This document shows positions 57,071-64,000 of a DNA stretch of 64,000 nucleotides, piece after piece. The stretch comes from Aeromicrobium sp. Root344 (GTDB lineage Bacteria; Actinomycetota; Actinomycetes; Propionibacteriales; Nocardioidaceae). The position numbers were made by a program, and so were the translations under genes. Where the stretch lies: NCBI RefSeq assembly GCF_001425755.1, contig NZ_LMDH01000001.1, forward strand, positions 893,791 through 957,790, in the 5' to 3' direction. Every line of letters starts with the position of its first letter. Position 1 is the first letter of the stretch. The notes beneath the pieces are model-generated. The model saw nothing but the letters and a program-made list of their open reading frames with translations, did no database searches and was not told the origin of the DNA.

Positions 57071-57607
57071 TCAGGTCAGGCCCGCCCGCTTGAGCAGCAG
57101 CATCATGCCTCCGGTGATGGCTGCGCCCAGGGCCCAGCCGACCAGCACGTCGGACAGCCAGTGACCGCCGAGGTAGATCATCGCCGCGCCGGAGAGCAGG
57201 CAGCCGGCAGCGCCGAGCACGCCGACCGCGAGCCGCAGCCGTGGCGAGGTCCACCACGGCGCCAGCACGAGGGCGGCGACGATGGACGAGGTCAGGATCG
57301 CGTGGGACGACGGCATCGCCGGGCCCGAGAGATGCGTGATCGCGAGGTCGTACGGCGGCCTCGGCCGGTCGATCCACTCCTTGAGCGGACCCGTCGCCGT
57401 CGCGGTCACGGCCATCGCGACCAGGATGCGAGCCAGCCCTGTGCGCAGCCGGAACGCAAGGACCAGGATCACCGCGACGATCCCGGCGACGACGAAGAAG
57501 GCCGTGGACTCCCCGACGTCCTCGAGGAACCGGAAGACGTCGGTCACCGTCCCGTTGCGGTGCTCGGCGCACCAGCGCGCGACCTCGATGTCGACCGACT
57601 GATGCAT
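57071..57607 (-). CDS. PAP2-superfamily membrane phosphatase (atypical motif 3)
   Basis: A 178-residue membrane protein with about five helices. PAP2 motif 1 is KEWIDRPRPP and motif 2 is PSSH (AMPSSHAILTSS). Motif 3, normally S-R-X5-H-X3-D, reads A-M-IYLGG-H-WLS-D: the conserved Arg is Met. His and Asp remain. Loss of this phosphate-binding Arg suggests altered or lost activity. It is divergent from the quinone oxidoreductase gene. Confidence 0.88.
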   Translation of the reverse strand: MHQSVDIEVARWCAEHRNGTVTDVFRFLEDVGESTAFFVVAGIVAVILVLAFRLRTGLARILVAMAVTATATGPLKEWIDRPRPPYDLAITHLSGPAMPSSHAILTSSIVAALVLAPWWTSPRLRLAVGVLGAAGCLLSGAAMIYLGGHWLSDVLVGWALGAAITGGMMLLLKRAGLT

Positions 57608-57624
57608 GCGCCAAGCGTACGAGT

Positions 57625-57642
57625 ACTAAGCGCTCGCTTAGT
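57625..57642. promoter_or_regulatory. Perfect 18-bp palindrome between divergent genes
   Basis: ACTAAGCG-CT-CGCTTAGT sits in the 55-base gap between the PAP2 and oxidoreductase genes. It resembles a TetR-type operator in length and symmetry; no regulator gene is next to it, so the protein must be encoded elsewhere. Confidence 0.75.
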
Positions 57643-57662
57643 CGGTGCGCTAAGGTCACGGC

Positions 57663-58622
57663 ATGAAAGCCGTACAGATCACGACCCTCGACGGCCCTGA
57701 AGCGATCGAGCTGGTCGACCTGCCGAGCCCCCGACCCGGCGACGACCAGGTCCTGATCCGCGTGCACGCGGCCGGGGTCGCGTTCCCCGAGGTGCTCCAG
57801 AGCCGCGGGCTCTACCAGCTGAAGCCAGAGCTGCCGTTCACGCCCGGCGCCGAGATCGCCGGCGAGGTCATCAGCGCTCCCGACGGGTCGGGCTTCTCCC
57901 CCGGCGACCGGGTCGCGGCGCTCTGCCTGCTCGGCGGCTTCGCCGAGGAGGCCGTCGCCAACCTCGACCTGACGTTCCCGATCCCCGACACCATCTCGTA
58001 CGAACAGGGTGCCGCGATCGTCTTCAACTACGGCACCGCCTATTTCGCGCTTGTCGAGCGTGGCCGTCTCCAGCCCGGCGAGTCGGTGCTGGTGCACGGC
58101 GCGGCCGGCGGCGTCGGCACCGCGGCGATCCAGGTCGCCAAGGCCTTCGGCGCGGAGCGGGTCATCGCCGTCACCTCGACTCCCGAGAAGGGTGCGATCG
58201 CGCTGGCCGCGGGCGCCGATGCGTTCGTCCTGCCGGACGGCTTCAAGGACGCGGTCAAGGAGCAGGGCGGCGTCGACATCGTGGTCGACCCCGTCGGCGG
58301 CGACCGGTTCACCGACTCGCTGCGCTGCCTCAACGAGGACGGCCGGCTGCTCGTCATCGGGTTCACCGCGGGCGAGATCCCGACCGTCAAGGTCAACCGC
58401 CTGCTGCTCAACAACGTCTCGGTCGTCGGCGTCGGGTGGGGTGCGTACGCCCTCTCGCGCCCGGGCCACATCGCCACGGAGTGGGCCGCGCTCGCGCCAC
58501 ACCTCGAGAGCGGCGCGCTGCGCCCCGTCGTCGGGCCCACGTTCCCGCTCGCCGAGGCCACGCAGGCGTTGCTGACCCTCGACGAGCGCCGCGCCACCGG
58601 CAAGGTCCTGCTGATCCCGTAG
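57663..58622 (+). CDS. NADPH:quinone oxidoreductase-type MDR enzyme
   Basis: A 319-residue medium-chain dehydrogenase/reductase without zinc ligands. The N-terminal GroES-like domain includes LPSPRPGDDQVLIRV and FTPGAEIAGEV; the nucleotide loop is VHGAAGGVGTAAIQVAKAFGA. This is the QOR branch: reduces quinones or enones with NADPH. The 18-base palindrome 20 bases before the start is the likely control site. Confidence 0.9.
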   Translation: MKAVQITTLDGPEAIELVDLPSPRPGDDQVLIRVHAAGVAFPEVLQSRGLYQLKPELPFTPGAEIAGEVISAPDGSGFSPGDRVAALCLLGGFAEEAVANLDLTFPIPDTISYEQGAAIVFNYGTAYFALVERGRLQPGESVLVHGAAGGVGTAAIQVAKAFGAERVIAVTSTPEKGAIALAAGADAFVLPDGFKDAVKEQGGVDIVVDPVGGDRFTDSLRCLNEDGRLLVIGFTAGEIPTVKVNRLLLNNVSVVGVGWGAYALSRPGHIATEWAALAPHLESGALRPVVGPTFPLAEATQALLTLDERRATGKVLLIP

Positions 58623-58683
58623 TCCGTCATGGGGCGAACCGGGCGATCGGGTTGGGCGGGCTCGGCCCTTGCCAGACCTTGGC

Positions 58684-59871
58684 CTACGCACCAGCCAGGT
58701 CGGCGAGCGGCTCAGCCCAACCCATGCGCGGATCGGGTCGCGAGTCGTCGGACCACATCCCGGTGCACGTGTGGGCGACGGCCATGTTCGAGTCGGGATG
58801 AGCAAACCCGATGTTTCCACCCGCTCCGGGATGCCCGAAGGTTCCACCGGAGGCGAATCGCCCGCTCTCGAACTGCGAGCCCAGCCAGAATCCGAGCCCG
58901 AACTCGGCCAGCTTCTGGTTGGGCACGGCCGCGAGCTGCGACACGGGGCCCAAGCCCGCCGTGCGCGGCTGGGTCACGAAGTCACGCGTCTGTGTTGAGA
59001 ACAGCTGGACGGAGTCGACCTCACCGATGGTGGCGGCGTAGATCCTTGCCACCGAGCGTGCGCTCGCGATTCCACCGGCCCCACCGAATTCCATCTGGTG
59101 CCCCTCGGCAGAGTTGAGGAACTCGACCATGTCGGGAATCGACTGCACCTCTTCGAGGAGCTCCTGGACGACTGGGTCGGAAAGATCCACCCCATGTCGT
59201 GACCACAATCCAGCGGGACTGGTGGAGGACACCGGGCTCATGCGACTGCGGTGCGTGACGTCGATCTCGCGAGCCACCGGGAGTCCGCCGATCCAGGCGT
59301 CGACGTCCAGCGGTCTGGCGATGCGCTCGGCGAAGAGCTCGCTCACGCTCTTGCCGGTGACACGGCGAATCACCTCGCCGTTGAGATAGCCGAACGTGAA
59401 CGGGTGGTACCAGGACGCGGTCCCTGGTGCCCACAGTGGTTCGGCGGCGGCCAGCGTCTCGACGCAACGCGCCCAGTTCGGCAGGTCACCACTCTCGATT
59501 CCTGCCGCGGAGGGAAAGAAAGGCAGGCCAGCTGAGTGGCTGAGGAGGTGCGCAACGGTCGTCTGGTCCTTGCCGCCGACGCCGAACTCCGGCCACACCT
59601 GTGACACCGGCTGATCCGGGTCAAGCTGACCCTGTTCGATGAGCAACGCCGCGATGATCGCGACCATGCCTTTGGTCGTGGACCACAACACGAAGAGGGA
59701 GTCGCCGCCGACAGGGACGTGAGTTTCGGGGTCCGCGCCGGCCCACAGATCGACCACCACGTTCCCCCCTTGATAGACGCACAGCTGGGCGCCACCGGGG
59801 TCGTCTGCTTGTCCGCGCTCGAAAGCATCCGCGATTCGCTCAAAGCCTGGAGCCACGTGGCCGTGAACCAT
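58684..59871 (-). CDS. Class C serine hydrolase (EstB/beta-lactamase fold)
   Basis: A 395-residue serine hydrolase. The nucleophile is the Ser of SxxK in LWSTTKGMVA; the usual YxN Tyr region reads WYHPFTFGYLNG; the third box is GHPGAGGNIGFAHP. No signal peptide with ATG 59871, which has GAGGAG before it; a longer start at 59952 would overlap the fucosidase gene. Family members are esterases, D-peptidases or lactonases rather than true beta-lactamases. It is the last gene of the sugar operon here, 73 bases after the fucosidase. Confidence 0.85.
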   Translation of the reverse strand: MVHGHVAPGFERIADAFERGQADDPGGAQLCVYQGGNVVVDLWAGADPETHVPVGGDSLFVLWSTTKGMVAIIAALLIEQGQLDPDQPVSQVWPEFGVGGKDQTTVAHLLSHSAGLPFFPSAAGIESGDLPNWARCVETLAAAEPLWAPGTASWYHPFTFGYLNGEVIRRVTGKSVSELFAERIARPLDVDAWIGGLPVAREIDVTHRSRMSPVSSTSPAGLWSRHGVDLSDPVVQELLEEVQSIPDMVEFLNSAEGHQMEFGGAGGIASARSVARIYAATIGEVDSVQLFSTQTRDFVTQPRTAGLGPVSQLAAVPNQKLAEFGLGFWLGSQFESGRFASGGTFGHPGAGGNIGFAHPDSNMAVAHTCTGMWSDDSRPDPRMGWAEPLADLAGA

Positions 59872-59944
59872 GGCATGGGCTCCTCTCTGCTCGCGGACGT
59901 CCTGCTGTGGTGGGGATTTCGATGTCTGTCGCGCCTGTCGTGAG

Positions 59945-61159
59945 TCAGGCATCGTCTCGAGGTAGCTCGACGATCCGGACCTCCTCAGTGTCACGTGCTT
60001 CCACGTCGATGTCCGGGTCGTTGGTGATGACGACGAGCTGCTGCTTGTGCCACCAACCGCGCCACCACAAGTCTTCTTCGGCACCGCGCACGGCCACCTG
60101 GCCCGGCGTCAGGACCCGTCGATCTGCGGTGAGTGGCTTGAGCGCCTGCATCCACGTCGCGATTCCTTCGAGGGTGCGCCGTTGCACCTCTGGGATGCGG
60201 CCATCGGCGTCGGGACCCACGTTCAGCAACAGGCGGCCACCGCGCGAGACCACGTCTGCGTACACCGTGGCCAGCTCGCGCGGCGACAGCGTGAGCGAGG
60301 CGTCTTCAACGCGGTTGTAGCCGAAGGAGTAGCCCAACCCCCGGCAGTGCTCCCAACCGGAGCCCAGCTCGTTGCTGGTGTCGAAGGCGTACTCGCTGGT
60401 GCGGTAGTCGGCCAGGTCCATGCGGCCCCAGCGGTCGTTGACGATGCCGTCGGGCACGACGGAACGGTAGAACGACCGGAGGTCGTCCAGCGTGCCGTCG
60501 TGCTGCCCGGCGTCGGGCCAGTTGATGTCGTTCCACACGACACACGGCTCGTAACGCTCGATGAGATCACGCACCTGGCTGGTCGCGTACTCGGAGTAGG
60601 CCGCGTCGGCCGGCCGGAAATCTTCGACATGAGCCATGCTCGTGATCGGCGGATGGTCGGTGACGTGCCAGTCGAGTCCGCCGGAGTAGTACACGCCGAA
60701 GCGCAGGCCCTCGCCACGGACGGCCTCAGCCAGCGGGCCGATCAGGTCGCGTCGCGGGCCACGCTCGACCGTGCTCAGGCCTCTGGCGCCAGGTGCGTCC
60801 CACAGCGCGATCCCGTCGTGGTGCTTGGTCACTGGGACGACGTAGTCCGCCCCGACCGAGGCGAAGAGGCGCGCCCAGTCGACGGGGTCGAACGACTCGG
60901 CACGCCAGATGTCGAGCAGCTCGACATAAGGGATGCCGCCGAACTCGGCGAGGTGGTGCTGGGCCGCTGGCGACCCCTCGATGCGAATGGTGTTGGCGTA
61001 CCACTCGGCGTAGGCGTTGTGCGCGAACCAGTCCTCTGGCGGCACGGCACCCCACGCGCCGGACGGCTCAGCCCAGGCAGGCACCGAGTAGGCGCCCCAG
61101 TGGATGAAGATGCCGAGGGTGGCATCGTGCGCCCAGGCGGGCAGCTGGTGATCTTGCAC
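59945..61159 (-). CDS. Alpha-L-fucosidase (GH29)
   Basis: A 404-residue intracellular glycosidase. The start MQDHQLPAWAHDATLGIFIHWGAYSVPAW is the GH29 signature, with the HHDG loop VTKHHDGIALWD and the nucleophile Asp in VVWNDINWP. No signal peptide, so the substrate must be imported, presumably by the ABC permeases encoded just upstream. The short C-terminal beta domain fits the family. Exact linkage cannot be predicted. It starts 39 bases after the MalG-type permease gene ends. Confidence 0.92.
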   Translation of the reverse strand: MQDHQLPAWAHDATLGIFIHWGAYSVPAWAEPSGAWGAVPPEDWFAHNAYAEWYANTIRIEGSPAAQHHLAEFGGIPYVELLDIWRAESFDPVDWARLFASVGADYVVPVTKHHDGIALWDAPGARGLSTVERGPRRDLIGPLAEAVRGEGLRFGVYYSGGLDWHVTDHPPITSMAHVEDFRPADAAYSEYATSQVRDLIERYEPCVVWNDINWPDAGQHDGTLDDLRSFYRSVVPDGIVNDRWGRMDLADYRTSEYAFDTSNELGSGWEHCRGLGYSFGYNRVEDASLTLSPRELATVYADVVSRGGRLLLNVGPDADGRIPEVQRRTLEGIATWMQALKPLTADRRVLTPGQVAVRGAEEDLWWRGWWHKQQLVVITNDPDIDVEARDTEEVRIVELPRDDA

Positions 61160-61198
61160 GAGGATCGAGCTCCTGGATTCAGGTTTGGCGGGAGGGAG

Positions 61199-62089
61199 TC
61201 AGCGGAACACGCCGCCGAGGGCGATGCCCTTCGCAATGGATCGGTTGAACACGAGATAGAGCAGGACCAAGGGAATGGTCGCCAGGGTGAGGCCGGCGAA
61301 GATGGCTCCGGTGTTGGCACTGAACTGACCCTGGAAGTCGAGGAGGCCGACCGGGATGGGCCTGCTTTCGGGCGCCTGCAAGAGCACGATCGCCAGCTGG
61401 GTCTCGCCCCAGACGAAGATGCCGTTGATCAAGCCGACCGCCACGAGCGGACCGCGCGAGAGCGGGAGCACAATTCTGAGGTAGGTGCGCATGAGCCCCA
61501 AGCCGTCGATCGCGGCCGCCTCCCGGAGCTCCGCGGGAAACCCCAGGTAGAAGCCGTGCAGGATCAGCACGGACGTCGGCAGGCACAGGCACGCGTAGAC
61601 CACGCCCACGGCCCACGGCGTGCTCAGCAACGACAGTGCGCTGAATGCTGAGTAGTAGGGGATCAGCAACATGATCAACGGCAAGGTGGCGGCGGCCAGG
61701 AATCCGGCAATGACGAGCGCCCGCACGCGCGGCGAGGCAAGGGTCGCGAAGTACGCGGTGAAGGATCCCAGGAAGACACACCCAGCGACGCCGATCGCCG
61801 TCACCACGACGGAGTTGAACACGTACTGCACGAAGCCCTGGCCGCCCGGAGGTCCGGACCACGCCTCTGAGAAGTTCTCCGGGCGCCAGTCGACGTGGAG
61901 GACGCCGAGCGGGTTGCTGAAGATGTCGGTGTTGGACTTGAAGCTGAGAAGAATGATGAGGAGGAACGGCAGCACTGCCAGAGACGTCCACATCACGGCG
62001 ATGAGCTGGCTGAGCAGCTGTCCGAGCCTTGGGCGCCGCGACGGCGCGCTGCGGCGGGTGGGGGTGTCAGTCAGGTCTTGAGTACTCAT
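61199..62089 (-). CDS. Carbohydrate ABC permease (MalG type)
   Basis: A 296-residue inner-membrane permease with six helices. The EAA loop reads ELREAAAIDGLGLMRTYLRIVLPLSRGP, which docks the ATPase. Sugar-uptake class CUT1. The start ATG at 62089 overlaps the MalF-type stop by 4 bases. No ATPase gene is in the operon; a shared MsiK-like ATPase elsewhere is usual in actinobacteria. Confidence 0.93.
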   Translation of the reverse strand: MSTQDLTDTPTRRSAPSRRPRLGQLLSQLIAVMWTSLAVLPFLLIILLSFKSNTDIFSNPLGVLHVDWRPENFSEAWSGPPGGQGFVQYVFNSVVVTAIGVAGCVFLGSFTAYFATLASPRVRALVIAGFLAAATLPLIMLLIPYYSAFSALSLLSTPWAVGVVYACLCLPTSVLILHGFYLGFPAELREAAAIDGLGLMRTYLRIVLPLSRGPLVAVGLINGIFVWGETQLAIVLLQAPESRPIPVGLLDFQGQFSANTGAIFAGLTLATIPLVLLYLVFNRSIAKGIALGGVFR

Positions 62090-63039
62090 GCGTCTGGAGC
62101 CTTCCTTGAGCCGAAGACGTAGACGGCGAAGCCGAGGATGAGCAGGAAGACCCCGCCCACGACGCTCACGGCGGCAGCGACACCGAAGTTGGATGATTCG
62201 AAAGCGTCCTTGTAGACGAGAACCGGCAGGATGGTCGTGGAGTCTCCCGGACCGCCTCGCGTCATGCCCCACACGAGCGTGAATCCGTTGAAGGCCCAGA
62301 TGACGTTGAGCAGGACGACCGTCGAGAGCACCGGGCGAATCATGGGCAGGGTGATCTGGAAGAAGGACCTCACTCCCCCGGCTCCGTCGATCATCGCCGC
62401 TTCGTAGACCGAGACCGGCACCTCCTCCATGGCACCGAGGATGATCAGGAAGGCAAACCCGACTCCCTGCCATATGCCGACCGCGATGATGACGATCAAG
62501 GCAGTCGACGGGTCGGCCAGCCAGGCATGGTCGTCTCCGAGTCCCACTCCGCCCAGCACGACGTTGACGACACCAGCGAACGGCTGCACGGACAGCGCCC
62601 AGAAGACTGCCACCGCGGTGGGCGGTGCCACGCCGGGTAGGAACCAAAGCACGCGGTAGATCCGCGAACCGGCCAACCCGCGAGACACGAAGGCGGCAAG
62701 GACCGTGCCGAGCGCCGCGATGCCCAGGGCAACTCCGACGCCCATGACGATCGACCTGACCAGGGCGGACCGGATGGTGGCGTCACTGAAGACCTCGGCG
62801 AAGTTGTCGACACCCGTCCACTCACGGGGTCCGATGCCCGACCAGCTCGACAGTGACGTGCGCACGAGGTCGAGAACGGGGAGGCCGAAGAAGATCGCGA
62901 GGACCGCCAGGCCGGGCAGCAGCATGGCCACCGTCTGCGGGGACGTCTTGAGCCGTCGTCGCCGCCCACCCGGTGCAGCCACGCGCAGCAGAGTCGCATC
63001 ACTCATGCCGGTCGTGGCCTGTTCGCTGCGGGTACTCAT
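62086..63039 (-). CDS. Carbohydrate ABC permease (MalF type)
   Basis: A 317-residue six-helix permease; EAA loop SVYEAAMIDGAGGVRSFFQITLPMIRP. Partner of the MalG-type protein. The N-terminal tail is charged (about 40 residues) before the first helix. Follows the binding protein gene after 75 bases. Confidence 0.93.
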   Translation of the reverse strand: MSTRSEQATTGMSDATLLRVAAPGGRRRRLKTSPQTVAMLLPGLAVLAIFFGLPVLDLVRTSLSSWSGIGPREWTGVDNFAEVFSDATIRSALVRSIVMGVGVALGIAALGTVLAAFVSRGLAGSRIYRVLWFLPGVAPPTAVAVFWALSVQPFAGVVNVVLGGVGLGDDHAWLADPSTALIVIIAVGIWQGVGFAFLIILGAMEEVPVSVYEAAMIDGAGGVRSFFQITLPMIRPVLSTVVLLNVIWAFNGFTLVWGMTRGGPGDSTTILPVLVYKDAFESSNFGVAAAVSVVGGVFLLILGFAVYVFGSRKAPDA

Positions 63040-63114
63040 AGTGTCGTCCGTTCGTTGTTCAATGGTGACCTTGGCGCCGCCGAGCCCGAGCCCGGCGGCG
63101 CCCCGGAGGGTCGA

Positions 63115-64000
63115 TCAGCTGTTGTCCTTCTTGAAGGACTCGAACTGCTTCTGCTGTGCTTCCCCAAGCTTCTTGAGGGACGTCTGCCCGGCCAGCAGCT
63201 TCTGCATCTGGGGGTCGATGAACGTCTGCGACAACGCCCCGGGAGAAACGCTGGTCCAGCCGACGCCGGCTCCGTTGTCGTTGACGAACGAGACAACGTC
63301 CTGGGTCACCTTCGGGAGCTTGTCGATCTTCGTCGGGTCGACCGACTTCACCGCTGGCATCGACCCCACGTTGACGGCTGCGTAGCGCTGGACGTCGTCC
63401 GAGACGTAGATCTCGAGGAACTTCTTCGCCATCGCCTTGTTGTCAGAAGCCTTGGGAATGGCGAGGGTGTCGCCGGCGTAGACCGTCGGCAAGGTCGGGC
63501 CCGCCTTGCCGGGCAGGAGCAGCCAGTCGTAGTCGAACTTCACGCCGGTCTTGGCATCATCGAAGATCGCGGGCATCCAGATGCCGCCGAGCATCATCGC
63601 GGCCTTTCCGGAGGTGAAGGCCGCCTGCGCCTGGTCGATCTTCTGTCCGAGATAGCCGGGGACGAAGACGCCCTTCTTGGCGAAGGTCTGCACCTGAGCG
63701 ACCGAGTCGACGAACTCCGGATCGGTGTACGGGACCTTCTGCTCCTTGCCACTCTTCCACGCGTTCGTGAAGTCGTCGAAGGCAGCCTTGTCGTCGTTCG
63801 CCGCCAGCTGGGCGTCCAGCATCCATCCGAGCTGGAAGCCGGAGCTGCCGCCCACTGCGAGGCCCTTGTAGCCGGCGTCGTCGAGCTTGCCTGCGATGTC
63901 GTAGAGCTGCTCAGGCGACGTCAGCTGGTGGTTGGCCGGCGCGGTCACGCCGGCCTTCTTGAAGGCTTCCTTGTTGTAGAAGACGACGTTGTAGTAGACG
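63115..64000 (-). CDS. Extracellular sugar-binding protein (5' end outside window)
   Basis: The C-terminal 294 residues of an ABC solute-binding protein, family 1 (SBP_bac_1), reading in from beyond position 64000. Features: VYYNVVFYNKEAFKKAG, the hinge PANHQLTSPEQL, KAAMMLGGIWMPAIF and a C-terminal helix-rich tail ending KKDNS. The signal peptide and lipobox should be in the missing part. It delivers sugar, probably a fucosylated compound judging from the fucosidase in the operon. Confidence 0.92.
   Translation of the reverse strand, partial: VYYNVVFYNKEAFKKAGVTAPANHQLTSPEQLYDIAGKLDDAGYKGLAVGGSSGFQLGWMLDAQLAANDDKAAFDDFTNAWKSGKEQKVPYTDPEFVDSVAQVQTFAKKGVFVPGYLGQKIDQAQAAFTSGKAAMMLGGIWMPAIFDDAKTGVKFDYDWLLLPGKAGPTLPTVYAGDTLAIPKASDNKAMAKKFLEIYVSDDVQRYAAVNVGSMPAVKSVDPTKIDKLPKVTQDVVSFVNDNGAGVGWTSVSPGALSQTFIDPQMQKLLAGQTSLKKLGEAQQKQFESFKKDNS

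Noticed and set aside
55183..57093. 636-codon open frame opposite the helicase gene
   Set aside because: Shadow of the helicase; no start signal and no known domain.

Overview
This 64 kb window is dense, GC-rich (about 70% by eye) DNA from an actinobacterium. Gene content and order (rex/bldN/rsbN-like cluster, radA-disA, clpC-lysS-coaX-panD-panC, folK-folB-folP-folE-ftsH-hpt-tilS-dacB-ppa, a mycothiol-type DinB-like protein) point to Propionibacteriales, most likely Nocardioidaceae such as Aeromicrobium or Nocardioides. This is inferred from family knowledge; no database was searched. It looks chromosomal and mostly core. No rRNA, tRNA, CRISPR array, transposase or phage gene was seen, and no stretch over 300 bases lacks a gene or described element.

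0-10 kb: the redox repressor Rex (cut by the window edge) with a near-perfect Rex operator, a glutaredoxin-like protein, an acyl-CoA synthetase, a HAD phosphatase, then a BldN-family sigma factor and its RsbN-like membrane anti-sigma, separated by a candidate sigma-BldN promoter. Opposite them runs a group with a one-helix-turn-helix regulator (hairpin leader), a 33-residue ribosomal protein, an NAD epimerase and an acyltransferase with a histone-like tail. 10-22 kb: housekeeping and accessory genes (FAD oxidoreductase, proC, transporters, Ppx/GppA, radA, disA, mutY) and a TetR/SMR pair with two matching palindromic operators.

22-47 kb: a long block collinear with the clpC1-to-ppa region of Mycobacterium as I recall it, covering protein quality control, lysyl-tRNA synthesis, pantothenate/CoA and folate synthesis, FtsH, purine salvage, tRNA-Ile modification and cell-wall carboxypeptidase. 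Differences from that order are the missing lsr2 (a long hairpin lies there instead), an extra SnoaL-like gene inside the fol operon, and a 6 kb insertion at 29.7-36.8 kb. The insertion carries a glycosyltransferase, a stop/start-coupled trio (MidA-like methyltransferase, polysaccharide pyruvyl transferase, orphan divergent NuoD) and a DUF885 peptidase.

47-64 kb: secreted enzymes (PQQ-type sugar dehydrogenase, SGNH hydrolase), an M20 peptidase, a TetR-controlled Baeyer-Villiger-type monooxygenase plus P450 operon, a Ski2-like helicase, a PAP2 protein divergent from a quinone oxidoreductase across a perfect palindrome, and at the right edge a sugar ABC transporter with an alpha-L-fucosidase and a class C serine hydrolase.

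The most unusual items are the MidA/pyruvyl-transferase/NuoD operon, whose NuoD has Trp at the expected quinone-binding Tyr; the duplicated translation start ahead of the histone-deacetylase-like gene; the long intergenic hairpins; and three convergent gene pairs that share a single CTAG as both stop codons.
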